Positions 49,757-58,584 are shown, counted from the first letter of the stretch. The stretch is DNA of 64,000 bases from CAXTSE01 sp964246985 (GCA_964246985.1 CAXTSE010000009.1:79466-143465), one strand, 5' to 3'. Numbers and translations are program-made. The notes: a model not told the origin generated them from the sequence alone.

Positions 49757-50806
49757 TCAGGGAACGCGGTAGAGCCACTCCTCCGTGCCGAACTTCTCGG
49801 CGATCAGGCGCTCCGCCACGGCGTACTCGTCGTCGGTGATCCGGCCCTCGACCAATCCATGCTGCGATCGGAATGTGTCGACCATCCGGTCGATGATCTC
49901 CTCCCGCGGGAGGCCGGTCTGGCTGCGCAACGGGTCGACGCGCTTCGCAGCCGACTTGGTGCCCTTGTCGCTCAGCTTCTCGCGCCCGATGCGCAGCACC
50001 TGCGTCATCTTCTCGCCGTCCATGTCGTACGACATCGTCACGTGATGCAGCACGGCACCGCTGCCGAGGCGCTTCTGCGCGGCGCCGCCGATCTTGCCCT
50101 CGGGGCTCGTGATGTCGTTGAGCGGCACGTAGCTCGCCTCGATGCCGAGGCTCTTCAGCGCCTGCACCGTCCACTCGTCGAGGAACGCGTAGCTGTCGGC
50201 GAAGGTCATGCCGTGAACGAGGTCGATGGGCGCGTAGATTGAGTAGGTGATCGCGTTGCCGGGCTCGACGAACATCGCGCCGCCGCCCGAGATGCGCCGT
50301 ACCACCTCGAAGCCATGCGCCTCGGCGCTGTCCATGTCGACCTCGTTCTTCACGGACTGGAAGCTGCCGATGATGACCGCGGGGTTGGCCCACTCCCAGA
50401 TGCGCAGGGTCGGCTGGCGACGTCCGTCGCCCACCTCGGCGGTGAGCACCTCGTCGAGCGCCAGGTGCATGAGAGGGCTGAGCGGGCCGGGGTGGACGAG
50501 CTCCCACGTGTAGTCGCCCCAGCCGGTGGCGCGCTGCAGCGCGCGGCGTACCGCGGTGGCGACCGAGTCCGGGCTGAACCCGAGCAGCTGAGCGCCGGCG
50601 GGGAGCGCGGCCTGCACCGCACCCGCGATGCTGCGGGCGTCGGATGCGATCGGCAGCCCGTTCACAGCCGCGTCGATCAGAGGCAGGGCTTCGTCGGGTT
50701 CGAGGAAGAAGTCGCCCGCCAGCCGGAAGTTCGCGATCCGGTCGTCCACCACATCGAGGTCGACCACCACGAGCTTGCCACCGGGCACCTTGAATTCGCC
50801 ATGCAT
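49757..50806 (-). CDS. lplA: Lipoate-protein ligase A with N-terminal accessory domain
   Basis: 349 residues from ATG 50806. Residues about 1-90 resemble the accessory domain that usually lies at the C terminus of LplA (GGKLVVVDLDVVDDRIANFR). About 100-349 are the BPL/LplA catalytic domain with VVRRISGGGAMFVEPGN (the RRxSGGG lipoyl-AMP loop) and GKIGGAAQKR (catalytic Lys). It attaches free lipoate to E2 and H proteins. TAGGCT (50813-50818) is 6 bases before the ATG. The domain order is a circular permutation of the E. coli type. Confidence 0.88.
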   Translation of the reverse strand: MHGEFKVPGGKLVVVDLDVVDDRIANFRLAGDFFLEPDEALPLIDAAVNGLPIASDARSIAGAVQAALPAGAQLLGFSPDSVATAVRRALQRATGWGDYTWELVHPGPLSPLMHLALDEVLTAEVGDGRRQPTLRIWEWANPAVIIGSFQSVKNEVDMDSAEAHGFEVVRRISGGGAMFVEPGNAITYSIYAPIDLVHGMTFADSYAFLDEWTVQALKSLGIEASYVPLNDITSPEGKIGGAAQKRLGSGAVLHHVTMSYDMDGEKMTQVLRIGREKLSDKGTKSAAKRVDPLRSQTGLPREEIIDRMVDTFRSQHGLVEGRITDDEYAVAERLIAEKFGTEEWLYRVP

Positions 50807-50847
50807 GACGTCAGCCTAGGTCGCGGCCCTGCGGATGCGCTCAGCGG

Positions 50848-51153
50848 TCAGAACCCAGCGTCCCGGAGCTGTGCGACGGCGTCCCATTCGGGCGGGGGGG
50901 CACTGCTCTTCGCCCACCAGCGCATGCCGTTGCCGATCCATTCGGACCGCAGGCGCAGGTGATCTCCGTCTGCGTCGTCGTAGCCATACTCCACTCCGCA
51001 ACATGGGCAGATGTCGAAGTCCGGGTTGCCGAACTGGTTATAGGGAGCGCGCGTCAACCCTGCCCACCCACACACGGGGCAGGTATAGAGACCGGCCTGG
51101 TTCATGGGCGAGGGGGTGGTGTAGAGCGCAGGTTCTTCCGGGCTCGAGGTCAT
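50848..51153 (-). CDS. CPCC-type cysteine-rich zinc protein, candidate immunity protein
   Basis: 101 residues from ATG 51153, overlapping the toxin gene stop (ATGA). Two zinc knuckles, YTCPVCGWAGLTRAPYN and DICPCCGVEYGYDDAD, match the Cys_rich_CPCC family. Proteins of this family are often found beside polymorphic toxin genes, and the coupled start directly behind one is why an immunity function is proposed; this is inference. Confidence 0.7.
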   Translation of the reverse strand: MTSSPEEPALYTTPSPMNQAGLYTCPVCGWAGLTRAPYNQFGNPDFDICPCCGVEYGYDDADGDHLRLRSEWIGNGMRWWAKSSAPPPEWDAVAQLRDAGF

Positions 51154-52646
51154 CGGCGCGTCTCCTTTTGAAAGTAGGCAAGGTTGTCGACGAGCCCGTG
51201 ACGAGTGGGGTCTGGACGGAAATACGTTCCCAGGAGACCGTTGGCGTGAAGCACGCCGAACTCATCGGTATCCGGATTGAAGCGTACAAGCGCACCATCG
51301 ACGAGCCGAACGCGCTCCAGCGTGCCCACCGCCGGTGGGCCCGTCATGAAATCATCCGCCTGCCGCAGATATTCGGCGGCAGATTGCGCCCCGAAGTCGC
51401 TCCCGTGTCTGTCGATGTGGTTCTGCGTCGTGACGCCGTCCAGGAACACAGCCCCGGTCCCGCTGCCCGGCTCGGCCGACGTCAGCGGCTTCGCCGTCAG
51501 CAGCTTCGGGGGCGCGACCGTCGGGGTGCCGCCCGTGATGACCGACTTGAGCACACGGGTGAGGTCGGCGAAGACGGCGCCGAGGCGGCTCAGCAGCTTC
51601 ATGAAGGTGTCGACTGCCCGCAGCAGTCGCGCGATCAGTCGCCCTGCCCGCCCCGCCAGGATCGCGACACGGAGCGCGATCTGCTCGACGACGATCGGGG
51701 CTGCGAGGAATCCGGTGCCGACCAGCTCGCCCGCCCAGATGATCACCGACGCGACCACCGACGAGATCAGCTCGCGAACGAAGTCGTGGACGCCCTGCAC
51801 GATCGCGCTGCACAGCTCGAGACCCGAGGCGAAGGCGCCCGCCCACGTGCCGGCCGCGCGGACGTGGGCCACGACATCCGACTGGAAGGCGCGGTAGGCC
51901 TCGATCGTCGCGCCGTCCATGTCGGCGACCTGGCCCATCGACGCGTCCAGCTCGTCGCCGCTCTCGGTGACGAGCTCGGCGATGTTACGCCAGGTCTGGG
52001 CGAAGCCGGCGACCTGGCCGGCGTCACCGGTGAGGTCGTTCACCCAGCCGCGCAGCGGCTCCATGTGCTCGAGGGTCCAGCTGAGGCCCATGCTCGCGAG
52101 CGTGCCGAGCGGATCGACGACGGCTGCCGCCCCGCCCACGGTGAGCGAGGCCCGCGCGATGAGCTCGCCCGCCCAGTCTCCGGACGCGATGGCCGCCTGC
52201 AGGGACTCACCGTCGTCGAGGATGCCGAGGCCGGTGAACGGCGTCGCGAGGTCGACGGTGTCGCCGATGAGGCCACTCGCGACGGGCGCGGTGCCAGGCA
52301 GCGGCGGAGTGATCGTCGGAACCTCGAGGCTCGGCAGAATCGCGGCGAGCTCCTGGAGCGCCACCTGCGTCGCCTCCTCGAAGGCACCGAAGTCGGCGCT
52401 CACATCGTGCAGCGCCGTGGCGGTGCGGGCGACCGCGTTGCCGGCCTCGACGAGGGTCTCGCGGGCCATCGCCGACATCAGCTGCACCGGGGTGTTCAGC
52501 TGGGCGCAGAGTGTGCCGAAGGCCCCGACGTCGATCCCGGTGAGCGATGCGAGGTCGACCGGCACACCGAAGCTGCTGCCCGTCGACCTGACGCGCGCGG
52601 TGTGGCTCGCCAGGACGTCGAGGTCGAGCGTGATCTGCTGCGCCAT
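51150..52646 (-). CDS. WXG-like polymorphic toxin with C-terminal nuclease-type domain
   Basis: 498 residues. The N-terminal 100 residues are helical and resemble type VII secretion substrates (EspC/WXG-like; LDLDVLASHTARVRSTG start). About 100-380 is a helical linker with a hydrophobic region (SVVASVIIWAGELVGTGFLA). The last about 100 residues, after a Pro/Thr-rich joint, carry HIDRHGSDFGAQSAAEYLRQ, RVRLVDGALVRFNPDTDEFG and GLLGTYFRPD, the His/Arg/Thr/Tyr pattern of CdiA/BECR-type RNase toxins. A good GAGAGGGAG ribosome site precedes ATG. The coupled downstream gene is the likely antidote. Confidence 0.75.
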   Translation of the reverse strand: MAQQITLDLDVLASHTARVRSTGSSFGVPVDLASLTGIDVGAFGTLCAQLNTPVQLMSAMARETLVEAGNAVARTATALHDVSADFGAFEEATQVALQELAAILPSLEVPTITPPLPGTAPVASGLIGDTVDLATPFTGLGILDDGESLQAAIASGDWAGELIARASLTVGGAAAVVDPLGTLASMGLSWTLEHMEPLRGWVNDLTGDAGQVAGFAQTWRNIAELVTESGDELDASMGQVADMDGATIEAYRAFQSDVVAHVRAAGTWAGAFASGLELCSAIVQGVHDFVRELISSVVASVIIWAGELVGTGFLAAPIVVEQIALRVAILAGRAGRLIARLLRAVDTFMKLLSRLGAVFADLTRVLKSVITGGTPTVAPPKLLTAKPLTSAEPGSGTGAVFLDGVTTQNHIDRHGSDFGAQSAAEYLRQADDFMTGPPAVGTLERVRLVDGALVRFNPDTDEFGVLHANGLLGTYFRPDPTRHGLVDNLAYFQKETRR

Positions 52647-52722
52647 CGACTCCCTCTCCCGTTGCGTGAGAGATTATCGACTTAGCGCGACCCGCCGACG
52701 CGGTTGTCCACAGACAGGAGGG

Positions 52723-53589
52723 TCAGGCGCGCGCGACCGCCAGGTGCGCATCGAGCCAGGCCACGACATCCGCCTGCACCTCGAGGCGGTTGGTCTCGTT
52801 GAACATCTCGTGACGGCCCTCGGGATAGACGGTCACGGTGACGTCGGTGAGGCCGCCGCGGGTGCGGTACGCCTTCGCGAGCAGCTCGACGCTGCGCGGG
52901 CCGCCGAGCGGATCCTCGCTGCCGATCAGGATGAGCATCGGCAGGTCGCGGGCGAGCTTGGTGGGGGTGCCGAGCAGCCGCAGTCCGTCGCGCAGCCCGA
53001 ACAGCTTCGCCGCCTTCGCGTCGAAGGTCAGGGGATCCGCGGCGAATGCGCCGGCGACGGAGGGATCGCGGCTCAGCCACTCGGCACCCGTCGTGCCGAG
53101 GTGGGCGTGCCGCTTGTTGAGGTCGCCCGAGTTCATGTGGCGCAGGGTGCGGTAGGCCGTGCCGCTGAGGATGGCCGCGTCGTAGTCCTCGGCGTGCTCG
53201 TTCAGCAGCCGCTGCCCGAGCAGCGATCCCATGCTGTGCCCGAGGAACGCGATCGGCAGCCGCGGGTTCTCGGTGCGGGCGATCTCAGACAGCTGACGCA
53301 GCCCGTCGACGATGGCGCGGATGCCGCCGGGGCCGGGGCGGCCGAGCTTCGTCAGATCCCCGGCGTACTGCTCGACACCGGTGCGGCCGTGCCCCCGCGA
53401 GTCGCCGGCGTAGACCGTGTATCCGGCGGTCGCGAGCGCCTGCGCGAGCTCCTCGTAGCGCAGCGCGTACTCGCCGAGACCGTGCACCAGGTGCACGACG
53501 CCCCGCGGGGTGGCTGCCTTCCACACGGAGTAGTGGATCGCGACGCCGTGGGCGTCGGTGTAGCGGCGGTCGTCGCGTGGGGCGGGCAT
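52723..53589 (-). CDS. Alpha/beta hydrolase, monoacylglycerol-lipase type
   Basis: 288 residues. Serine hydrolase 33 family: HGLGEYALRYEELAQALA, nucleophile elbow GHSMGS, acid in LILIGSEDPLGG, and His in YPEGRHEMFNET. It probably cleaves monoacylglycerols or lysophospholipids in the cytoplasm (no signal). It is the last gene of the sigma-factor stretch, 6 bases after the sigma stop. Confidence 0.88.
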   Translation of the reverse strand: MPAPRDDRRYTDAHGVAIHYSVWKAATPRGVVHLVHGLGEYALRYEELAQALATAGYTVYAGDSRGHGRTGVEQYAGDLTKLGRPGPGGIRAIVDGLRQLSEIARTENPRLPIAFLGHSMGSLLGQRLLNEHAEDYDAAILSGTAYRTLRHMNSGDLNKRHAHLGTTGAEWLSRDPSVAGAFAADPLTFDAKAAKLFGLRDGLRLLGTPTKLARDLPMLILIGSEDPLGGPRSVELLAKAYRTRGGLTDVTVTVYPEGRHEMFNETNRLEVQADVVAWLDAHLAVARA

Positions 53590-53594
53590 GGGAG

Positions 53595-54881
53595 TCAGGG
53601 TACTGCGGTGCGGGCAGCGAGGAGTCGACGCTCGGCGTCGTTCGCTGTCAGTTCCAGGGCCTGCAGGTCCGCGGTGAGCGCCTCGTCGTCGCGTCCGAGC
53701 CGACGCAGCAGGTGCGCGCGCACGGCGTGCCAGAGGTGGGCGCGCGCGAGCTCGCTGGCCAGGGCGTCGACCTCGGTGAGCGCCGCGGCGGGCGCCCCCA
53801 CCTGATCCAGGGCGACGGCACGGTTGAGCCGGACGACGGGCGACGCGTCGTAGCCGAGCAGGAGGTCGTACAGCACGAGCACCTGCGGCCAGTCGGTCGC
53901 GGCCGCGGTCTCAGCATCCGCGTGGCAGGCGGCGATGGCGGCCTGCAGCTGCCACCGGCCGGGTCGGCGCAGTCGCGCGGCCCGCTCCAGCTCGTCGCGC
54001 GCGCGAGCGATGAGGGCCGTGTCCCATCTGGACCGGTCCTGGTCGACCAGGAGGACCAGATCGCCGTCCACGGAGCGGGCCGACTCACGCGCCCGGTGGA
54101 ACAGCAGCAGCGCGAGAAGTCCGTGGGCTTCGGGCTCGCGGGGCAACGCCGCCGCGACGACGCCCGCAAGCCATACCGCGTCGTCAGCGAGGTCGCGGCG
54201 CGCGGCGGCGTCGCCGCCCGCGACCAGATGGGCTTCGTTGTACATGACCGACACGATCGTGAGGACGATGTCGAGCCGTTGCGCCCGATCCGTCTCGTCC
54301 GGTATCCGCAGCGGGATGCCTGTCGCGCCGATCTTCCGCTTGGCCCGGACGATCCGCTGCGCCGTCGCGGGCTCCGTGCTGAAGGTGGCACGCGCGATCT
54401 GTGCGGTGGTGAGGCCGCACACGGCCCGCAGCGTGAGCGCGAGCTGAGCCTCCGGAGCCAGTGCGGGGTGGCAGCAGCCGAACAGCAGCGGAAGCCGGTC
54501 GTCGAGCTCGCCGGACGATTCGGACCAGGCCTCGTCGGTCGCCGACTCCGCGTCGCTGCCGGGCATCATGCCGATCAGTTTCTCGCGGTACCGCTTCTCG
54601 CGGCGCAGCCGATCGAGCGCGTTGTGGCGCGCGGCCTGGGTGAGCCATGCGCCCGGATTTCGGGGGATCCCGCCCTTCCGCCACGCGCGGAGCGCCTCCT
54701 CCACGGCCTCGGCCACCGCCTCTTCCGCGATGTCCAGGCTGCGGAGAGATCTGGCCAGCGCCGCCACGATCCGCCCGGACTGCTCGCGCACGACCTGCGA
54801 GAGGAGAAGATCGGATGCCGCACCCTCGCCGCTCGGCGCGCTCGCGTCGTCCGGACGGGCCGCGGCATCGGAGCCGCTCAC
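53595..54881 (-). CDS. ECF42-type RNA polymerase sigma factor with TPR-like C-terminal extension
   Basis: 428 residues from GTG 54881. Sigma-70 region 2 (about 25-95; EEALRAWRKGGIPRNPGAWL) and region 4 (about 130-185; LTLRAVCGLTTAQIARATF) are followed by a 230-residue DUF6596/TPR-like helical domain. ECF42 factors lack an anti-sigma factor and sit with DGPF/YCII genes; both features hold here. The GTG overlaps the stop of the upstream YCII gene. Two identical promoters before the YCII genes are its likely targets. Confidence 0.88.
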   Translation of the reverse strand: MSGSDAAARPDDASAPSGEGAASDLLLSQVVREQSGRIVAALARSLRSLDIAEEAVAEAVEEALRAWRKGGIPRNPGAWLTQAARHNALDRLRREKRYREKLIGMMPGSDAESATDEAWSESSGELDDRLPLLFGCCHPALAPEAQLALTLRAVCGLTTAQIARATFSTEPATAQRIVRAKRKIGATGIPLRIPDETDRAQRLDIVLTIVSVMYNEAHLVAGGDAAARRDLADDAVWLAGVVAAALPREPEAHGLLALLLFHRARESARSVDGDLVLLVDQDRSRWDTALIARARDELERAARLRRPGRWQLQAAIAACHADAETAAATDWPQVLVLYDLLLGYDASPVVRLNRAVALDQVGAPAAALTEVDALASELARAHLWHAVRAHLLRRLGRDDEALTADLQALELTANDAERRLLAARTAVP

Positions 54882-55246
54882 TCCTCGGGCTGGCTGCCGC
54901 TGATCAGCATCGGGCGGATCTCGACACCCCAGCCGGGCAGTTCGAGGAACGGCCAGGTCCGAACCAGCGCGATCGCGGCATCCATGTCCGGGACGTCGAT
55001 GACCTGGAAGCCGCCGATGACCTCCTTCGCCTCGGAGAACGGTCCGTCGACCACGACGCTGCCGCTCTCGCCGTACTTCACGGTGGTCGCCGTCTCGACG
55101 GGCTGCAGCTGGACTCCACCCTCGGCGATCTGCGCCGCGTTGTCTCCGTACCACTGGTAGGCCCGCCCATAGAGGCCCTGCATCAGGTCTGCCGGCACGT
55201 GCGCGTCGAGCTCGGGGTCGAAGGTGAACATGATGACGTACTTCAT
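54878..55246 (-). CDS. YCII/DGPF-domain protein, copy 2
   Basis: 122 residues from ATG 55246. The YCII-related fold is shown by MKYVIMFTFDPEL and VDGPFSEAKEVIGGF (DGPF). Family role is unknown; members may bind a small ligand. It has a TGTCGA-N17-CGCTGT promoter of its own 37 bases upstream and is coupled to the sigma gene (GTGA overlap), so the sigma factor would drive its own synthesis. Confidence 0.88.
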   Translation of the reverse strand: MKYVIMFTFDPELDAHVPADLMQGLYGRAYQWYGDNAAQIAEGGVQLQPVETATTVKYGESGSVVVDGPFSEAKEVIGGFQVIDVPDMDAAIALVRTWPFLELPGWGVEIRPMLISGSQPEE

Positions 55247-55283
55247 GGTGGTGTCCTCTCGTCAATGGAACCGTTTCACTCCT

Positions 55284-55312
55284 ACAGCGAACGGACAAGC
55301 CTGTTCTCGACA
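55284..55312 (-). promoter_or_regulatory. ECF42-type promoter of YCII copy 2
   Basis: TGTCGA (55307-55312), 17-base spacer, CGCTGT (55284-55289) on the minus strand. TGTCGA at -35 is the published ECF42 motif. Confidence 0.75.
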
Positions 55313-55334
55313 GCTCTCGAGAAACTTCTGGGAG

Positions 55335-55691
55335 CTACGAGAACGGGTTCCCCGACGGGTCCACGAGCGGGCGGACCTCGACGCCACCGAAGGGGGCCGG
55401 GGCGAGCTTGGCGATCTCGACGGCGTGGTCGAGGTCGCGCGCCTCGAAGGTGTAATAGCCGCCGAAAGCCTCCTTGGACTCGACGAACGGGCCGTCGGTC
55501 ACGCTGCCACCGTCGATCTTCTTGGCGTCCTTCACGGATGCGAGCGCCCCGCCGCCCGTGAGGGTCCCCCCGAGCTCGGCGACCTTGCTGGTGAACGTGC
55601 CGTGCGCGGCCACCAACTCGTCCCACCCCCCGGACGGCATGGTCGCGTAGCGCGCCTGGTCTTCGTAGATGAGGACGATGTATTGGGACAT
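55335..55691 (-). CDS. YCII/DGPF-domain protein, copy 1
   Basis: 118 residues from ATG 55691. MSQYIVLIYEDQARYA start and VTDGPFVESKEAFGGYYTFE (DGPF motif) place it in the YCII family; it is a diverged paralogue of the gene downstream. A second TGTCGA-N17-CGCTGT promoter lies 54 bases upstream. It is the first gene of the sigma-factor locus. Confidence 0.88.
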   Translation of the reverse strand: MSQYIVLIYEDQARYATMPSGGWDELVAAHGTFTSKVAELGGTLTGGGALASVKDAKKIDGGSVTDGPFVESKEAFGGYYTFEARDLDHAVEIAKLAPAPFGGVEVRPLVDPSGNPFS

Positions 55692-55744
55692 GGAGATGCC
55701 TCCTGCAGAGATCGCGGGCCGGCCTGTCCGGTCCCGTCATCAAC

Positions 55745-55773
55745 ACAGCGAACAACCTGGCCCCGGATCGACA
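55745..55773 (-). promoter_or_regulatory. ECF42-type promoter of YCII copy 1
   Basis: TGTCGA (55768-55773), 17-base spacer, CGCTGT (55745-55750) on the minus strand; both hexamers and the spacing equal those at 55284-55312 while the spacer sequence differs. Confidence 0.78.
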
Positions 55774-55863
55774 GCCGGCCAGAATCTTCTCGATCGTCGG
55801 GCGCTGCCGTGACCTATCAGGCGCGGTGCGAGCTCGGTATCTCTCCGCCGGTGCGCTCGTGCG

Positions 55864-55893
55864 TTAGCCGGGGTAATGAGCTAGGCTAATGAT
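55864..55893 (+). promoter_or_regulatory. Promoter and MarR operator candidate
   Basis: TTAGCC (55864-55869) and GGCTAA (55884-55889) form an inverted repeat with a 14-base spacer; TAGGCT (55882-55887) is 6 bases before ATG 55894. The right arm covers the -10 box, suiting autorepression. Confidence 0.55.
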
Positions 55894-56319
55894 ATGACGA
55901 GACAGGATGCGACCGGCGACGACGAGCTCCGCATCCTTCTGCAGAAAGTGGCCCGACGCATCCGCACCAATCGCGCCGACGAGCACGTGAGCGACTCGCA
56001 GCTGGGGGTGCTGTTCCTGCTCGAGAAGGAGGGCGGCGCCTCGCCGGGGCGCCTCGCCGAGCACGAGCGGGTGACTCCGCCGTCGATGAATCGCACCCTC
56101 AACGCGCTCGAGGCGGCCGGTCTCGTGACCCGCACCCCGTCATCCGCCGACGCCCGCCGCGTCGACATCGACCTCACCGACGCGGGCCACGCGCTCATCG
56201 ACGAGACGCGGCGCCTGCGCACGGCATGGTTCTCTCAGCAGCTGGCGGGCCTGACCCGCGACGAGCGACGCGCTCTGGAGGCGGTGACCCCGATCCTGCG
56301 CCGCCTGGCGGACGCGTGA
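55894..56319 (+). CDS. MarR-family regulator
   Basis: 141 residues. Winged HTH with GRLAEHERVTPPSMNRTLNA (recognition helix) and wing SSADARRVDIDLT, flanked by dimerisation helices. Its stop overlaps the GTG of the exporter gene, so it likely controls the pair and senses an exported compound. Confidence 0.9.
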   Translation: MTRQDATGDDELRILLQKVARRIRTNRADEHVSDSQLGVLFLLEKEGGASPGRLAEHERVTPPSMNRTLNALEAAGLVTRTPSSADARRVDIDLTDAGHALIDETRRLRTAWFSQQLAGLTRDERRALEAVTPILRRLADA

Positions 56320-57650
56320 GCGCGATGTTCCGGTCGCTCGCGGTGGCCAACTACCGACTGTGGTTCGCCGGCGCCATAGTGTCGAACGTCGGCACCTGGA
56401 TGCAGCGCATCGCCCAGGACTGGCTGGTCCTCACCGAGCTGACCGACGACGACGCGACCGCTGTCGGCGTGACGATGGCTCTGCAGTTCGGACCGCAGCT
56501 GCTCCTGCTGCCGGTGACCGGGCTCGTCGCCGATCGCGTCGACCGACGCAAGCTGCTCATGGTCACCCAGATCGCGATGGCGCTGCTCGGCCTCGGGATG
56601 GCGGCCGTGACCCTGACCGGCGTGGTGACGCTGTGGATGGTGTTCGGATTCGCGCTCGGCCTCGGCGTCGTGGCTGCGTTCGATGCGCCCGCGCGTCAGG
56701 CGTTCGTCAGCGAGCTCGTGCCGAACGAGTACCTCGCCAACGCGGTGTCGCTCAACTCGGCGTCGTTCAACTCGGCGCGCCTGATCGGACCCGCGGTCGC
56801 CGGGCTGCTCGTCGCGGGCGTCGGCGCCGGCTGGGTGTTCGTCATCAACGCGGTCAGCTACGGAGCTGTGATCGCCTCGCTGGCGCTGCTGCGGTCGAGC
56901 CGCTTCACGACCTTCGCGCGGTCGCCGCGCCGGAAGGGGCAGTTCGCGGGCGGCTTCCGCTACGTGCGGAAGCGCCCCGACATCCTTCTCGTCTTCTCCA
57001 TGATCGCGATCCTCGGCACGGTCGGGTTCAACTTCCCGATCTTCATCTCGGCGATGGCGCGCGTGCAGTTCTCGGCGGGGGCCGCCGAGTTCGGCGTGCT
57101 GTCGTCGGTGCTCGCAATCGGATCGGTGACCGGCGCCCTGCTCTCGGCGCGTCGGGAGCGCCCGCGGCTGCGCACCCTGACGCTGGCCTCGGCCGGCTTC
57201 GGCCTGTCGCTCGCCGCGGCGGCGCTCATGCCCGAGCCGATCGGGTTCGGCGTCATGCTCGTGCTGGTCGGGTTCTCGGGCCTCACCGTCATGACGACCG
57301 CAAACGCGTACGTGCAGACCACCACCGCGCCCGCCCTGCGCGGTCGGGTGATGGCCCTCTACATGGCGATCTTCATGGGCGGGACCCCGGTCGGGGCTCC
57401 GCTCATGGGATGGATCGCGGACACGCTGGGACCGCGCTGGTCGCTGGGTGCGGGGGCGGCATCCGGATTCATCGCGGCCGGGATCGCGGCCGTGTACTGG
57501 GTGCGGACCCGGCACGTGCACCTCAGCTGGAGCACCGCGGGCGGGTGGCCGCTGGGTCTGAGATACGGGGATGCGGACGCCGATGCGGATGCGGACCGCG
57601 AGACGGCGACGCGCGAGATCGCGATCGTGGAGGCGGCGTCGCAGCGGTGA
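56316..57650 (+). CDS. MFS exporter, 12 helices
   Basis: 444 residues from GTG 56316 (GTGA overlap with marR); ATG 56325 is possible. Family MFS_3 (enterobactin exporter-like): NYRLWFAGAIVSNVGTWMQR, GLVADRVDRRKLLM and SFNSARLIGPAVAG. The cytoplasmic C terminus has a run of Asp-Ala repeats (DADADADADR) from a hexamer repeat in DNA. A REP-like palindrome pair lies right at the stop. Confidence 0.88.
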   Translation: MSAMFRSLAVANYRLWFAGAIVSNVGTWMQRIAQDWLVLTELTDDDATAVGVTMALQFGPQLLLLPVTGLVADRVDRRKLLMVTQIAMALLGLGMAAVTLTGVVTLWMVFGFALGLGVVAAFDAPARQAFVSELVPNEYLANAVSLNSASFNSARLIGPAVAGLLVAGVGAGWVFVINAVSYGAVIASLALLRSSRFTTFARSPRRKGQFAGGFRYVRKRPDILLVFSMIAILGTVGFNFPIFISAMARVQFSAGAAEFGVLSSVLAIGSVTGALLSARRERPRLRTLTLASAGFGLSLAAAALMPEPIGFGVMLVLVGFSGLTVMTTANAYVQTTTAPALRGRVMALYMAIFMGGTPVGAPLMGWIADTLGPRWSLGAGAASGFIAAGIAAVYWVRTRHVHLSWSTAGGWPLGLRYGDADADADADRETATREIAIVEAASQR

Positions 57651-57733
57651 TCGAGTAGCGACGCGCAGCGCCGCGTGTCGAGATCAGCAGTACGGCCGGT
57701 CTCGACACGCGCCTTCGGCGCTACTCGACCACC
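57648..57733. repeat. Pair of REP-like palindromes in inverse orientation
   Basis: 57648-57686 (starts TGATCGAGTAGCG, ends GTGTCGAGATCA) and 57698-57730 (starts GGTCTCGACACGCG, ends CTACTCGACC) are inverted copies of one element between convergent genes. The cruciform could serve as a two-way terminator. Confidence 0.7.
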
Positions 57734-57738
57734 GAGGA

Positions 57739-58584
57739 TCACGCCTCGCGCGTGATCTCGACCGTCACGAACAGCTTCGACCCGAACGGCCCGGCGTACA
57801 CGCCGCGCAGCGGGGCGACGTCGTTGTAGTCGCGGCCCCGGCCGACCGTCACGTGGCGGTCGCCGATGTCGATCAGGTTGGTCGGGTCGTACCCGCGCCA
57901 CTCCCCGCAGAACCACTCGACCCACGCGTGCGACTCGCCGGCCACCGTCTGGCCGACGGGCGCATCCGGTCGCGGGTGCAGGTATCCGCTGACATACCGC
58001 GCCGGGATGCCCGCCGCACGCAGAGCGCCGAGCGCGAGGTGGGTGATGTCCTGGCAGACGCCCTTCTTCTGCTCCCAGGCCTCGGCCGCGGTGGTGTGCA
58101 CACCGGTCACGCCCGACATGTACTGGATCGCGTCGCCGATCGCCCGGCAGATCTGCAGGGCCGCATCGCACGGCGTCTCGGCCGTCGCCACGATGTCGCG
58201 CGCGAGCTGCACCACCTCGGCCGGCGGGCGGGTGCGGGGGGTCTGCTCGAGCTGCTCGACGTACTCGGTGGCGCGCTCGATCTCGTCGGCCAGCGTCTCC
58301 CAGGTGAGGAGGTGCTGCGGGTGCTCGCGCGTCCGCACCTCGACGAGGCTGGTGGCCGTGAGCGAGAGCTGCGAGTGCGGCGACACGATCTCGAACGAGG
58401 ACACGCGCGTGCCCCAGTAGTCGACGTAGGTGTGGCTCGACGAGATCGGCAGCACCTCGATGTTGCTGTACAGCACCAGCTGGCCGTCGGAGCTGACCGG
58501 CAGCATCCGCGCCTCGTTGTAGGACGCCGTCACCTCGCCGTTGTACTGGAACCCGGTGATGTGCTTGATGCGGAGGCGCTTCAC
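57739..58584 (-). CDS. Transglutaminase-like cysteine protease
   Basis: 281 residues from GTG 58584. N-terminal beta domain (bacterial transglutaminase-like N region; RLRIKHITGFQYNGEV) then the papain-like core with EQKKGVCQDITHL (Cys), GESHAWVEWF (His) and GYDPTN (Asp). It lies in one overlapping operon with an alpha-E protein and an ATP-grasp enzyme, a set found widely in bacteria and predicted to make or process a peptide; the substrate is unknown. Confidence 0.9.
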   Translation of the reverse strand: MKRLRIKHITGFQYNGEVTASYNEARMLPVSSDGQLVLYSNIEVLPISSSHTYVDYWGTRVSSFEIVSPHSQLSLTATSLVEVRTREHPQHLLTWETLADEIERATEYVEQLEQTPRTRPPAEVVQLARDIVATAETPCDAALQICRAIGDAIQYMSGVTGVHTTAAEAWEQKKGVCQDITHLALGALRAAGIPARYVSGYLHPRPDAPVGQTVAGESHAWVEWFCGEWRGYDPTNLIDIGDRHVTVGRGRDYNDVAPLRGVYAGPFGSKLFVTVEITREA

